Shown: positions 31,642-40,918 of the stretch, one piece after another
How positions within the stretch are numbered: position 1 is the stretch's first letter
Layout of the letters: each line of letters begins with the position of its first letter
Assembly: GCA_030144725.1 (NCBI GenBank)
Contig: JASKMD010000014.1
Location: forward strand, 4,329,370-4,393,369
Length of the DNA: 64,000 nt
Reading direction: 5' to 3'
DNA from: Haematococcus lacustris
Lineage: Eukaryota > Chlorophyta > Chlorophyceae > Chlamydomonadales > Haematococcaceae
The notes under the pieces: model-generated
The model's input: the letters and a program-made list of their open reading frames with translations, nothing else
Told to the model about the DNA's origin: nothing
Databases searched by the model: none
Made by a program: the position numbers and the translations under genes

Positions 31642-34600
31642 CTCAGGGATCAGATTCGTCGTACAGGGTGATTTCCTTCAACATCACGAACACTGCGCCG
31701 TTGTCATCGCGGCTGATGCGCAACGAGTCATCCAGGTAGGTGGTCAGCATCCAAAGGCTTGTGGCTTCACCCACCTACAAACAACAGCCTACACACTATG
31801 CTGCTGCAACGGCTATCGTCATAGCCACTCCTTGCATCTGTGTTGCACCTACACTGCCGAGCTTGTAGTTCACACTGACAGCTGCTTTGCCTGACCCACA
31901 TGCCCACACCCACCTAATACTCATATTCATACTCATACTCGTGCTCATGCTTATAGCATGCGAGACATTGAGTCTAAGAGGTTTTGTTTGCAGCAATGCC
32001 AACATGCAAATGCCACGTAAGAACGACCACGGTAATGATTTTGACACCCCTCGCTGCCAAGATCTGGTCCATGGGTTGCTCTGCACAACCTGGTCTGAAT
32101 TGGTACGGTACTGAATTGGTACTGAGGGCTGCTCTGCAAAACCCCCCGCCCCCCGCAAGCCCCCCGCAAGCTCCCACAGGCCCCACGCAGCAGCCAGGCA
32201 GCCACACAGCCAGCAGCCTCAGAGCCAGGGCCCAGCACTCCCCCTCCAGCCAAGCGCAGCAAGCCGGCAGCGGAGCCCAACAAGGGCAAGGGCAAGGGCA
32301 AGGCTGCCAAGGCCAAGCCAGCCCCACAGCCAGGCAGGTGGCTGGACAGGGACTGCAATGCAGCATTGAACATGCAGCGCATTGGGGAGAGCAGGTGGCG
32401 GCCACTGGAGCTGTGCTTCTGGCCAGACCAGGGAGCGCTGCCAGCAAAGGGCGAGGAGTACCCTGGCCTGGGCTACAAGCGGCTGCGAGACAAGCCCCCC
32501 AAGGCCCAGGAGCAGCAGCAGCAGCCTGCTGAGGCACAGTAGTGTGTGCCCCCCCCACTTTGAGCTGTTATCAGCTTACAATTAGTGCATGTTTTGTCAT
32601 GCCAACTCTACATCATAGCCCTCGGGTCAGGCAATAATGTAGGTGGTAGACGTGCTCATGTGCCATGTGCACTGGGTTTACTCCACACAGCCCAATAACA
32701 CTGTTTGAGCCGGATCTAGTTAGTGGCTACTAGTGGCTGATAGTGTATGCTAGTAGGTACTTCTGATCCGGCTCAAATGGAGGCCCTAGTGAGGGACAAG
32801 AGGGCTGCTCTGCACAACCATGTCAAAGCCTACCTGTGAGGCCGCCTGTGGCGCCACAGCCCCTAGCAATGCACGTGCAGTGCCCAGGCCTGAAGCCAAG
32901 GGGTCCTGAGTGAGCCGCCTGCAGACCAAGGCAGGTGGGTACCAGACACACATTGGGTCGGGTCAGTCCAGGGTCAGCTTGGGGCAACCAAGGATCACTC
33001 CAATACCGGATCAGCTTCAACTTGGGTCAGATTAGAGTCAGCTTGGGGCAACCAGGGATCACTTCAGTCCAGGGGCATCTAAACTCGGGTCAGATCAGGG
33101 TCAGGATCACGCCACGGCAGGAGGTCGGTACCAGTTGTGACACAGCTGCAGCAGGATGTGTGGGAGAGGGCACGAGTAGGTGAGTTGTGATGACAGTGGT
33201 GAGTGTGTTGCTCACATGCAGCTAGCCATGTGCAGGAACAAGAAACACCCATAGCTGCTCAGGTCTGCAGCACCAGGCCTCCCTGTGCCCTCTGCCCCTT
33301 TGCTGCGAGACGTACTTCAAGGGCGTGAGGTCCACAGCTGCACCCAGCACGGTCAGCTGGTCAGGGATCTCCAGTCCAGCCAGCACCTGTGAGAGGTGTG
33401 TGAGCAGAGTAGCAAGCAGGGCCGAAACTACGGCATAAAGCACTGCACCAAAGGAACAGTAATGACCTCTACCGCAACCACCAGCTAAGCCAGACCTCAC
33501 ACTGCAGCTACCTTAGACTCCAACAGGCTCCTGCAGCTCTCTGAGAGACTGTCTGACAATGCAAGACGCACCCAGACTGCACTAGGCAGCACAGGTTAGA
33601 ATCAGCTAGGAGTGCCCAGGGGCTGGGTTACCCTCCTTCCGGGTGCGCCACCATGGCTATTAGTACAGAGCAGAATAGAACAGAGCACTTGTGTATTTTC
33701 ACACATCCGTGTATTTTTCACGGAAAACCCAAATTGATAGAAAAGGCTCCAGCCCGTCGCACTGCGCATCGCGTGATGGCTAAGAAGAAGCGGAAGGGTA
33801 GCGACAAGAAACATAAAGGTTCGTGTCCCCAGCCGTGACGTGAGCCCTAGACGTGAGTTACGCGTTGCGAGATAACCCGTCGCTCCCGTTGGTTCCATCG
33901 CAGTGTCTCGTTCCGCCCAAGGCAAGCAACGACAGGAACGTCGAGATGGCTGGACCACTCGTAGACGTCAGGTGTGGGTCCGTCCCCGCGCTGTGTATCC
34001 GCACTGTTTGTGTTGACCCCGCCTTGTGTCTTGGCCTGTCAAAATGGCAACCTCGCTTGGCTTCAGGTCATCAAGGTCCCCGAGGGCGCAGTGCTGCGCG
34101 GCTGTAAGAAGACCAGGCGCAAGCTGAGGGAGCACCTCCGGCTACGGGCTGAGATCCACTCTCAGCTTCGCTTCATCGCTTCCTTGTTTGTATTGCGCAT
34201 TTTTCTCACCTGCCTGGTGGGCTACCCTACCCCGGGGTTCCGCAGCGCCCCTCAGCCTCCAGCCGTGCAGTCCCCCCAACCCCCTGATGCTCCCCCCCTA
34301 CCCCCACTCCCCCCACGGGCCCCTGCCCAGCCTGCACCTGCCCAGCCTGCCAGCATGGAGTGTGACAATGACTCTGACTGTGAGTCAGACTGTGGCTCAG
34401 AGCCAGAGCCACAGTCTGACTCGGAGTCAGAGTCAGAGTCAGAACCTGAGCCAGTCGCGCAACCCCCCTAAAGGCGCTGCAGCGCCCGCCTGGCAGCCAT
34501 GGCACCCGCAGCACCCACTGGCCCTCCCTTGCCCCTTGATTGCGAGGACCCCCTGATGCTCAGGCAGCTGAAAGACTTCTGCAAGTTCTTCGCCAACCCA

Positions 34601-37274
34601 AACTTCAAGACATGCTACAACCAGCTGCAGCGACGTCATGTTCGGCACCGCCACCCCATGCTCATGCCAGCCTTTGAGGACCCCAGCAACCAGGCGCTGC
34701 TGGCCAAGCTGCAGGAGCTGGGCAGCATCAACCTGGCGGGTTTCCACAACACCATTGACGCACACTCCATGCAGCTGGCGGTGGCCATGCAACAGCATTA
34801 CTCCAACCCAGGCAAGTAATGGTGGTGACTTGACCCTGGACTTGGACCGGGACTTGGACCTGGACCTGGACCTGGACCTGGACCTGACCTGACCTGACCT
34901 GACCTGACCTTATACTTGACCTGACCTGACCTGACCTGACCTGACCTGACCTGACCTGACCTGACCTGACCTGACCTGACCTGACCTGGACCTGTCCCTG
35001 ACCTGCAGAGCGCATTGTCAAGCTGTACGCCAAGGCAGCCAGAGCCAAGCTAGGCTGGAGTGGCGAGGAGGCACAGCTGTTCATCAGGATGGCGTGTGGG
35101 TATGGCATCAACGCCCACAGCTCGGAGCTGAAGGCCGCCACCCTGGACAAGGGCCATGTGGCGGACCTGATAGAGGAGGCCAACAAGCACCGCCGCCTAC
35201 TGGGCATGAAGAAGGAAGGCTCCCTGCAGGACACCCTGCCCCTGCCCTGCCGCATGCGCCATGCAGTGCATGTGTGCCGGTTGCTAGAGCGGTGGCAGCA
35301 GCCCCGCACCCCCCCTGTGCCAGGGCAGCCAAAGCGCGGCAAGAGGCGTGGGGTTGGTCCCCGGACCCAGACCAGGGAGCGCTGCCAGCCAAGGGCAAGG
35401 AGTACCCAGGCCTGGGCTACAAGCGGCTGCGAGACAAGCCACCCAAGGCCCAGGAGCAGCAGCAGCCTGCTGAGGCACAGTAGTGTGTGCCCCCCCACTT
35501 TGAGCTGTTATCAGCTTACAATTAGTGCATGTTTTGTCATGCCAACTCTACATCATAGCCCTCGGGTCAGGCAATAATGTAGGTGGTAGGCGGGCTCATG
35601 TGCCATGTGCACTGGGTTTACTCCACACAGCCCAATAACACTGTTTGAGCCGAATCTAGTTAGTGGCTACTAGTGGCTGATAGTGGCTGCTAGTAGGTAC
35701 TTCTGATCCGGCTCAAATGGAGGCCCTAGTGAGGGACAAGAGGGCTGGGTTACCCTCCACACCTGTCCTTGCACTCAAGGAGCATAGAGGCCAGGTGGCC
35801 CCTCCCGTGGCCAACCCATTCCTACTGATGGCAATGCCCCTCGCCCTGACCTGCACGCTTCCTCCATTGTCCCTCCTGCACCCTACCCCAATTCCTTGCA
35901 CCCTGCCGCCTGGGAGCTGGCCGTGGTGGTGGAGGAGGGTGGCTATGACACTACAAGGTGGCAGAACAGCACTGGTAGGATGTGCCTTAGTCGTTTTGTA
36001 ATCTAGAGGGCAGCTGCAGTCCATGTGCACTTGGCTCAGGGCTCAGGGCATCATAGGTGGGCTCAGGGTCAATATCACCCTGCACATCTGTCATCCTCAC
36101 GCCTGCAGCGTTCCTTGCCTGGCACGCCGGCACGTGAGTGCAGCAGCGGCAATTCAGCCCGGAACCTCATCCGTGCACAGGCGGGAGGGTCGCGCGGCTC
36201 ACCTGCGGGGTTTGCACTTGACCGTCCAACCCGACCCGCCGTAGCTGCACACGCAAAGCCTGCGGCGGCTGCACCTCAAACCGCGCCTCCGCCGTTAGTG
36301 ACGAGATCAGGGACAAGGGCGTGGTCACATCAATCTGCGGTTACGAGCAGCAGACGCGAAATACGAAAGTCGTACCGTCCACCTCGCCAAAGTCGCCACT
36401 TGCTGACAGCTACCCACGAGCTGACGACCACAGTCCGGCACAAGGCACCCGACCCTGACCACGGCCACGTGCTGGTCTGCTCCATGCAAGGCAGTCATTG
36501 CTAGCTGACAGGGTCCAACATGGATGGAACTTAGTGTCACCCAAGTCATCCAGCGTCAGCGCTTGCCTGAAGTGCCACTCGCTGACAGCTACAAAGGTGC
36601 CCATGCCCCACCTCGCCCTACAGTCCTCTCTGCACCATGCTGAGTCAGACCCTGCAGCTCTGGCACCACCACCCCTCACAGCTCGTCACCCTGGGCAGGG
36701 GTCGCATGCTGTCATATCCCTCCTCGCATGCTGCTCACCCCTACCTGCTGCTCCACCCCCATGCTGCTCACCGCCCCATGCTGCTCATCCCCCCATGCTG
36801 CTCACCGCCGGTCCCCGCACCAGGTTGACCTCCGGCACCTCACCTCCCCCATGCTGCTAGCCTCTTGGTACCTTGCTGGGCTGCAGCATGGCGGCTGGCT
36901 CTCACACCTTGTTGTAGGCTGTCATGACGCTGGTGTCCACCACCTGGTACACATCGCCAACATCCACCAGGGGCAGGCTGTCCAGGGCGGTGAGCAGCAG
37001 CAGCGTCTGGGGGTGGCTGGTGTACACCAGCTTCCACCTCCCGTGCAGGGCTGACAGCGGCTGCGTTCAGGCAGACACGTGGGACCAACAGGAAGGCAGG
37101 CAGGTGGGTGAGGGAGGAGCAGATGGGAGGGCCCACCCCCGACTTTCCAACCCCTGCCCACCCCTGCATTGCCAACCCCTGCCAGCTCCTTCCCTCCGAT
37201 CTACCCCGCCCGGCATCCCTCCCCTCCTCTCTCCAGCCCATGCCCCGCAGCCCTGCCCCCGGCCCGCCTGCTCA

Positions 37275-37313
<39 letters not shown>

Positions 37314-37452
37314 TGGGCTGCGGTCTCTTCCACAGGGTCTCCAGGGCCAGCACCCGCTCCTCAACGCCTGCACGCTGGTCAGGGCTGCTGGCCACGCCGC
37401 GGGCGCTGCAGTACACCACGTCCATCAGCGCTGCCTTCAGGGCCACACGCGA
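31642..37452 (-). CDS. plastid-lipid-associated protein / fibrillin (PAP domain)
   Basis: Exons read 5' to 3' on the minus strand. 37276-37452: [17 protein letters not shown] to [11 protein letters not shown]. 36908-37060: [17 protein letters not shown], then [20 protein letters not shown]. 36203-36334: [20 protein letters not shown]. About 33303-33386: [20 protein letters not shown]. 31642 to about 31758: [20 protein letters not shown] to YDESDP and TGA. This is the PAP/fibrillin domain in order. Fibrillins bind lipids in plastoglobules and thylakoids and protect photosystems. Exons 37452 to 36203 are all phase 0; the junctions around 33.3 kb and 31.75 kb are unresolved. The transit-peptide exon was not found, though 38847 to about 39090 (ending in a good GTGAGT donor) is a candidate. 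Two introns hold antisense TnpB/Fanzor-like copies. Confidence 0.85.
32144..32799 (+). mobile_element. TnpB/Fanzor-like element, 5'-truncated copy 1
   Basis: This plus-strand copy sits antisense in an intron of the fibrillin gene. Its ORF part runs from a basic linker ([20 protein letters not shown]) through the RuvC-III-like [20 protein letters not shown] to the tail [20 protein letters not shown], a Gln run and TAG at 32539-32541. It is the best-preserved RuvC-III motif of this subfamily here. The 258-nt 3' module follows, ending in a perfect 13-bp hairpin (32704-32716 with 32765-32777) and a terminus at GAGGGACAAG. Near-identical 20-bp direct repeats flank it (32124-32143, 32800-32819). 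Confidence 0.72.
32542..32799 (+). ncRNA. candidate guide-RNA-like (omegaRNA/fRNA-like) 3' module
   Basis: It begins directly after the TAG of the TnpB/Fanzor-like ORF and runs to the element end. It is noncoding and conserved in four copies in this window, about 98 percent with 35484-35741. It ends in a 13-bp stem (TTTGAGCCGGATC / GATCCGGCTCAAA) with a loop of TAGT-rich repeats. Known TnpB and Fanzor systems encode their guide-RNA scaffold at this place, with the guide taken from sequence beyond the element end. Transcription here is inference. Confidence 0.4.
32950..33105 (+). repeat. three imperfect tandem units in a fibrillin intron
   Basis: Units of roughly 50 bp share GGTCAG..T..GAGTCAGCTT, GGGGCAACCA and GGATCACT. 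The segment is noncoding. Confidence 0.6.
34885..34990. repeat. (CCTGA)n pentanucleotide array in an element intron
   Basis: About 20 units of CCTGA, interrupted once by TTATACTTGA, sit between two exon-like segments of copy 2. The unit is the reverse complement of the TCAGG array at 55306-55638. Confidence 0.85.
35484..35741 (+). ncRNA. candidate guide-RNA-like 3' module, copy 2
   Basis: It differs from 32542-32799 at only about five positions. One of these (G to A at 35653 or next to it) introduces a single A.C mismatch in the terminal stem (35644-35656 with 35705-35717). It ends in the same GAGGGACAAG terminus. Confidence 0.4.
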
Positions 37453-38432
37453 CTGCAACAGGGACAGGGACAGTCCGGGGTGGGACCTTAGCACCCTAGG
37501 CTGTGGCTGGCACTGGGCCTCACCGCCACGCTACTCCTCCCCACCTCACTGTTGCACCAGCAAAGACTGGCAAGGACAGGGCTTTACGTTCCCTCCAAGA
37601 GTCAGCATCGGCATCAGCATCATGACATGGCATCAGCATTATCATCATGACATGGCGTTTGATGATGTGCGGTCTGAATTGATACTGCCAGCGTTGCTGA
37701 AGCACAGGAAAACTGAAGAATGAAAACTCCATTGAATCAGGCTCGCTTGATGCGGGCACGCAGGCCTCCCTCCAGGCCTCCTATAAGATGAGGGAAGGTA
37801 GGGTTTCGGGATTCTTCAGAGAGGGTGGGTACAATCTCAACGTTCCTCAAAAGTGAGAGGGAGTAGGGTTGCAGTGTTCCTCAAAGACTGAGAGGGAGTA
37901 CGGTTTTCAATGCTCCTCAAAGAGTGAGAGGGTTGAGGTTAGGAGGGGAACAGTGCAGGGGCTGGGTGGGTAGGGCAGGGGCTGAGCCATGGGTTGCTTG
38001 GGTCGAGCAGCAGCAGTGGGCATGCAGGGATGGGGAGGGGGGTTCGCACCACTGGGCGGGCTCAAAGTTATGATGGGGATGCTGCGTCTGTCTCGATATA
38101 TGCTGCAGCTGTCTAGACGTGATGGGTGGGTGGGTGCGGGATAAGTCACACAGCTTGGAACTGCAGTGCTGTGTGGCCTGACTGTGGAATGGTACCTATG
38201 GAGGACATGGATCGGTGTCTGATGGCCAATGCAATTGATGAGCTATCATATATAATTTGATTGTCAGTATGCCTGTATGAGAAGCACAGATTGTGGCAGT
38301 CCAGTTGGTATGTAGAACATGGCTCAGGGCAGCTGCGGGGCCAAGGCCTGAGGCTTAGAGCTCCAGGTCCCCTCACAGAGTGAGAGGGTGAGGGAGCGAG
38401 GGAGTAAGAGGAGTGAAGGGAGGTTAGAGGAT
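37453..38432. other. fibrillin upstream region or 5' intron
   Basis: No exon is firmly supported. The region holds Pro-rich compositional ORFs and short GAGGGAGTA-type repeats (37800-37935) that foreshadow the 41-bp minisatellite. Confidence 0.4.
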
Positions 38433-38795
38433 AGAAGGCGTCCGCGGTGAGGAGGGTGAGGGAGTGAGAGGACAGAAGGTGTCCGCGGTGAGGAGGGTGA
38501 GGGAGTGAGAGGACAGAAGGTGTCCGCGGTGAGGAGGGTGAGGGAGTGAGAGGACAGAAGGTGTCCGCGGTGAGGAGGGTGAGGGAGTGAGAGGATAGAA
38601 GGTGTCCGCGGTGAGGAGGGTGAGGGAGTGAGAGGACAGAAGGTGTCCGCGGTGAGGAGGGTGAGGGAGTGAGAGGATAGAAGGTGTCCGCGGTGAGGAG
38701 GGTGAGGGAGTGAGAGGATAGAAGGTGTCCGCGGTGAGGAGGGTGAGGGAGTGAGAGGATAGAAGGTGTCCGCGGTGAGGAGGGTGAGGGAGTGA
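38433..38795. repeat. 41-bp minisatellite
   Basis: About nine units begin GTGAGGAGGGTGAGGGAGTG and end GGTGTCCGCG, with alternating GGATAG/GGACAG variants. Because 41 is not a multiple of three, the minus-strand frame cycles through all three phases and stays open (Ser/Pro/Thr-rich), which creates long false ORFs. Confidence 0.9.
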
Positions 38796-38846
38796 GGGGA
38801 GTAAGGGTTGGAGTTGGTGTCGGGGTGGGCCCCTCCACCCACTCAC

Positions 38847-39090
38847 AGCTCCAGGGGGCGCTTGCCTTGCTCCAGGGTCATCCGCGACTGACGCTGTTGG
38901 TGGTGCAGGTGGGGGCGGCTGGCCATGGTGGTTGGTGGCAGCCCCTCCTGACAGCGCAGCTGCAGGCTGCAGGGCAGTGCTGCCATCACCTGCAGTGCTG
39001 CTGCTGCTGCCGCTAGTGCTTGGTGAAGGAGAGGTGCCAGTAAACCAGTGGAGCGAGGTGGCGAGGAGTCCCAGCCCTCCAGCCAGTGGG
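38847..39090 (-). other. possible 5' exon (transit-peptide-like) of the fibrillin gene
   Basis: On the minus strand an acceptor-like CTGTTGCAG near 39091 opens a Ser/Ala/Pro-rich frame that ends at a strong donor (AGCT|GTGAGT, boundary 38847) in phase 0. This is compatible with the fibrillin exon starting at 37452. The composition suits a plastid transit peptide. There is no ATG within it, so the start would lie further right. Confidence 0.25.
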
Positions 39091-40918
39091 CCTGCAACAG
39101 GGGTCACACCCAGCGCTCGCACTGGTCACAATTTGCTAGGCTTCATCACTCTTGCACTACAAATGATATGTGACCACCACAGCAAGTGCCACATGTGGGA
39201 CCAGGCATGCACGTTCATCGCTATATAGATACGGGTGTCAAAATAAAAAGGCATCAGATACCGTACTATCTCTTTCGTTTCGCGAGGCCCCGAAAAAATA
39301 ATAATAAATACTCGTTCCCGAAACAGTAAAAACATTGTTTACTTTTTCCCGATGCAAAATTAGCAGCAAACAAAGTTTGAGAATGTGGGTGTGCTTATAA
39401 ATATTCTAGACAGCCATACCTTGCATATCATGTCAATCCTCCGTGGTTAACACACTCTTTGCACAGGTCACCATGTCAAGCCAAGTCAAAGCCACTGTGC
39501 AAGGGCACTGTCATCGTGCACCAAGTCACCAAGTCTGGACTTTGCACTAGATAGGGCATTGAACCTCCCCCATGAAGTCATGGTGCTCCTGTGGCTGCTT
39601 GCAATGCCGGCATATCTCTGTCTTCTCCTCTGAACACTCAAACTTGCATGCCCTAGCAGTCACCAGACGCGGACGCGAATCGAATGAGAGAGTACGGTAG
39701 ACAGATTGTGAACGCCACAGCATTTGTGCCTGCCACCTGTGCGTCATCTGAAACCAGAAATTTTGTCCTCTGGTCATGTGCGAGCGTCAGGTGCCAAGCA
39801 GTGCACACAGACTAGCTGACATGCACACCTACGGAATTGTGTCAGCATGGCTGGCTTTGGAAGTGGGGCAGGAGAACGTGCAAGTGATGCACACGGCATG
39901 CACACAAGAAAATAGTTGTGTGTGGCGTGGTTGCTGTGGCGTTGACCCACACTTACAAGCCCTCCCCAGCGCCTGCTGCTGATGTCTGGCCAAGGACAAT
40001 GGGCTAGGGAGGGTGTGCGACCACCCAGCAGGGTGTGTGAGCACAGCCTAGAAGAGTGTGAGTGGCACAGATTCCACAAGGTGTGGTTCGAGGTAATGTG
40101 ATGCGTGGTGTCAGGTGGTGTGGGGTGTGGGGTTTGGTGTGAGGTAGTGTGATGCATGGTTTGATGTGTGGTTACGACAGTCACCTTACGACAGACACAC
40201 CAACAGACTAGGCCCTGCCAGCCTTAGGAGCAGCAACAGCTTTGAACACAGCCCCAGGCTTCCATCATCAGGGAACAAGCGGCACACCATGCCAGTGAGG
40301 GGCTGGATGTGGTGCCCCCAGGTGCCCCCTACAGCCGCACCCTAACAGGCTTAACCACTCTAACCACCCTGTCCATCCAAGCCCAACTTCTAACCTGGCA
40401 GCCATGCAGCAGCCAGCATGCACCACTTTGGGGGGAGCTCCTGTCACCCGCTGCACCTGTGTTGGTTAGTACTGCCCGCAATGGGCTGTGGGTGAGGACA
40501 CCAAGGCTGCAAACAGCTGTGAGACTGCCCCTACTGGCATAGCAGCAGAGGGGGCCCACATGACTGTTTCATGACTGTTTTCACGGCCCATGGAAGCCCA
40601 GTCCCGTGCATGCAGTACAGCAGTGTATGCCATGCAAGCTGTGTCAGCCATGCCATGCAAGCTGTGCTCATTACGCACACTCAAGCTAATTCCTGCTGCG
40701 GTTGAGGGTCCTCAGCCTAGTCAGGGAATGGAATGTGCCATGCTCTTATGGTGAGGAGGGCGAGGAAGTCATTCAGAGTGTAAAAGGCGCTAGGTGTGTT
40801 TGAGTTAGTAAGTAAATATGTTAGTAAGTCAGTAACTCAGTAAGTAGGCTTAGGGTTGGGGTTAAGGTTAGGTTTAGGGTCAGGTCAGTAAGTGTGAAGT
40901 AGCTTCAGCTCTTGCTCT
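39091..40918. other. intergenic region with an AT-rich island
   Basis: 39230-39430 is distinctly AT-rich (AATAATAATAAATA; TTATAAATATTCTAG) in GC-rich surroundings. No gene is convincing. 40085-40170 has GTGTGGGGT-type short repeats, and 40800-40890 has AGTAAGT repeats. Confidence 0.45.

Larger units (their letters stand above)
33637..35741 (+). mobile_element. internally deleted TnpB/Fanzor-like element, copy 2
   Basis: The copy is bracketed by a perfect 17-bp direct repeat, GGGCTGGGTTACCCTCC (33620-33636 and 35742-35758). It starts with a lysine-rich [14 protein letters not shown] at 33777, followed by exon-like segments: [20 protein letters not shown] at about 34110-34170, a Ser/Asp/Glu linker, and helical parts 34543-34817 and 35009-35300. 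The sequence then jumps near 35360 into the family tail [20 protein letters not shown] and TAG at 35481-35483, so the catalytic RuvC region is missing. The 258-nt 3' module follows. It lies antisense in a fibrillin intron. It is a non-autonomous derivative; whether the N-terminal helices belong to the nuclease is inference. Confidence 0.6.

Noticed and set aside
38146..39122. Ser/Pro/Thr-rich ORFs of about 230 codons
   Set aside because: A 41-bp unit cycles through all frames; only the possible short exon at 38847-39090 is kept as a weak candidate.
39547..39670. Minus-strand Cys/His-rich peptide (CRHCKQPQEHHDFMG)
   Set aside because: It could be a terminal exon, but no neighbouring exon, start or family could be tied to it.
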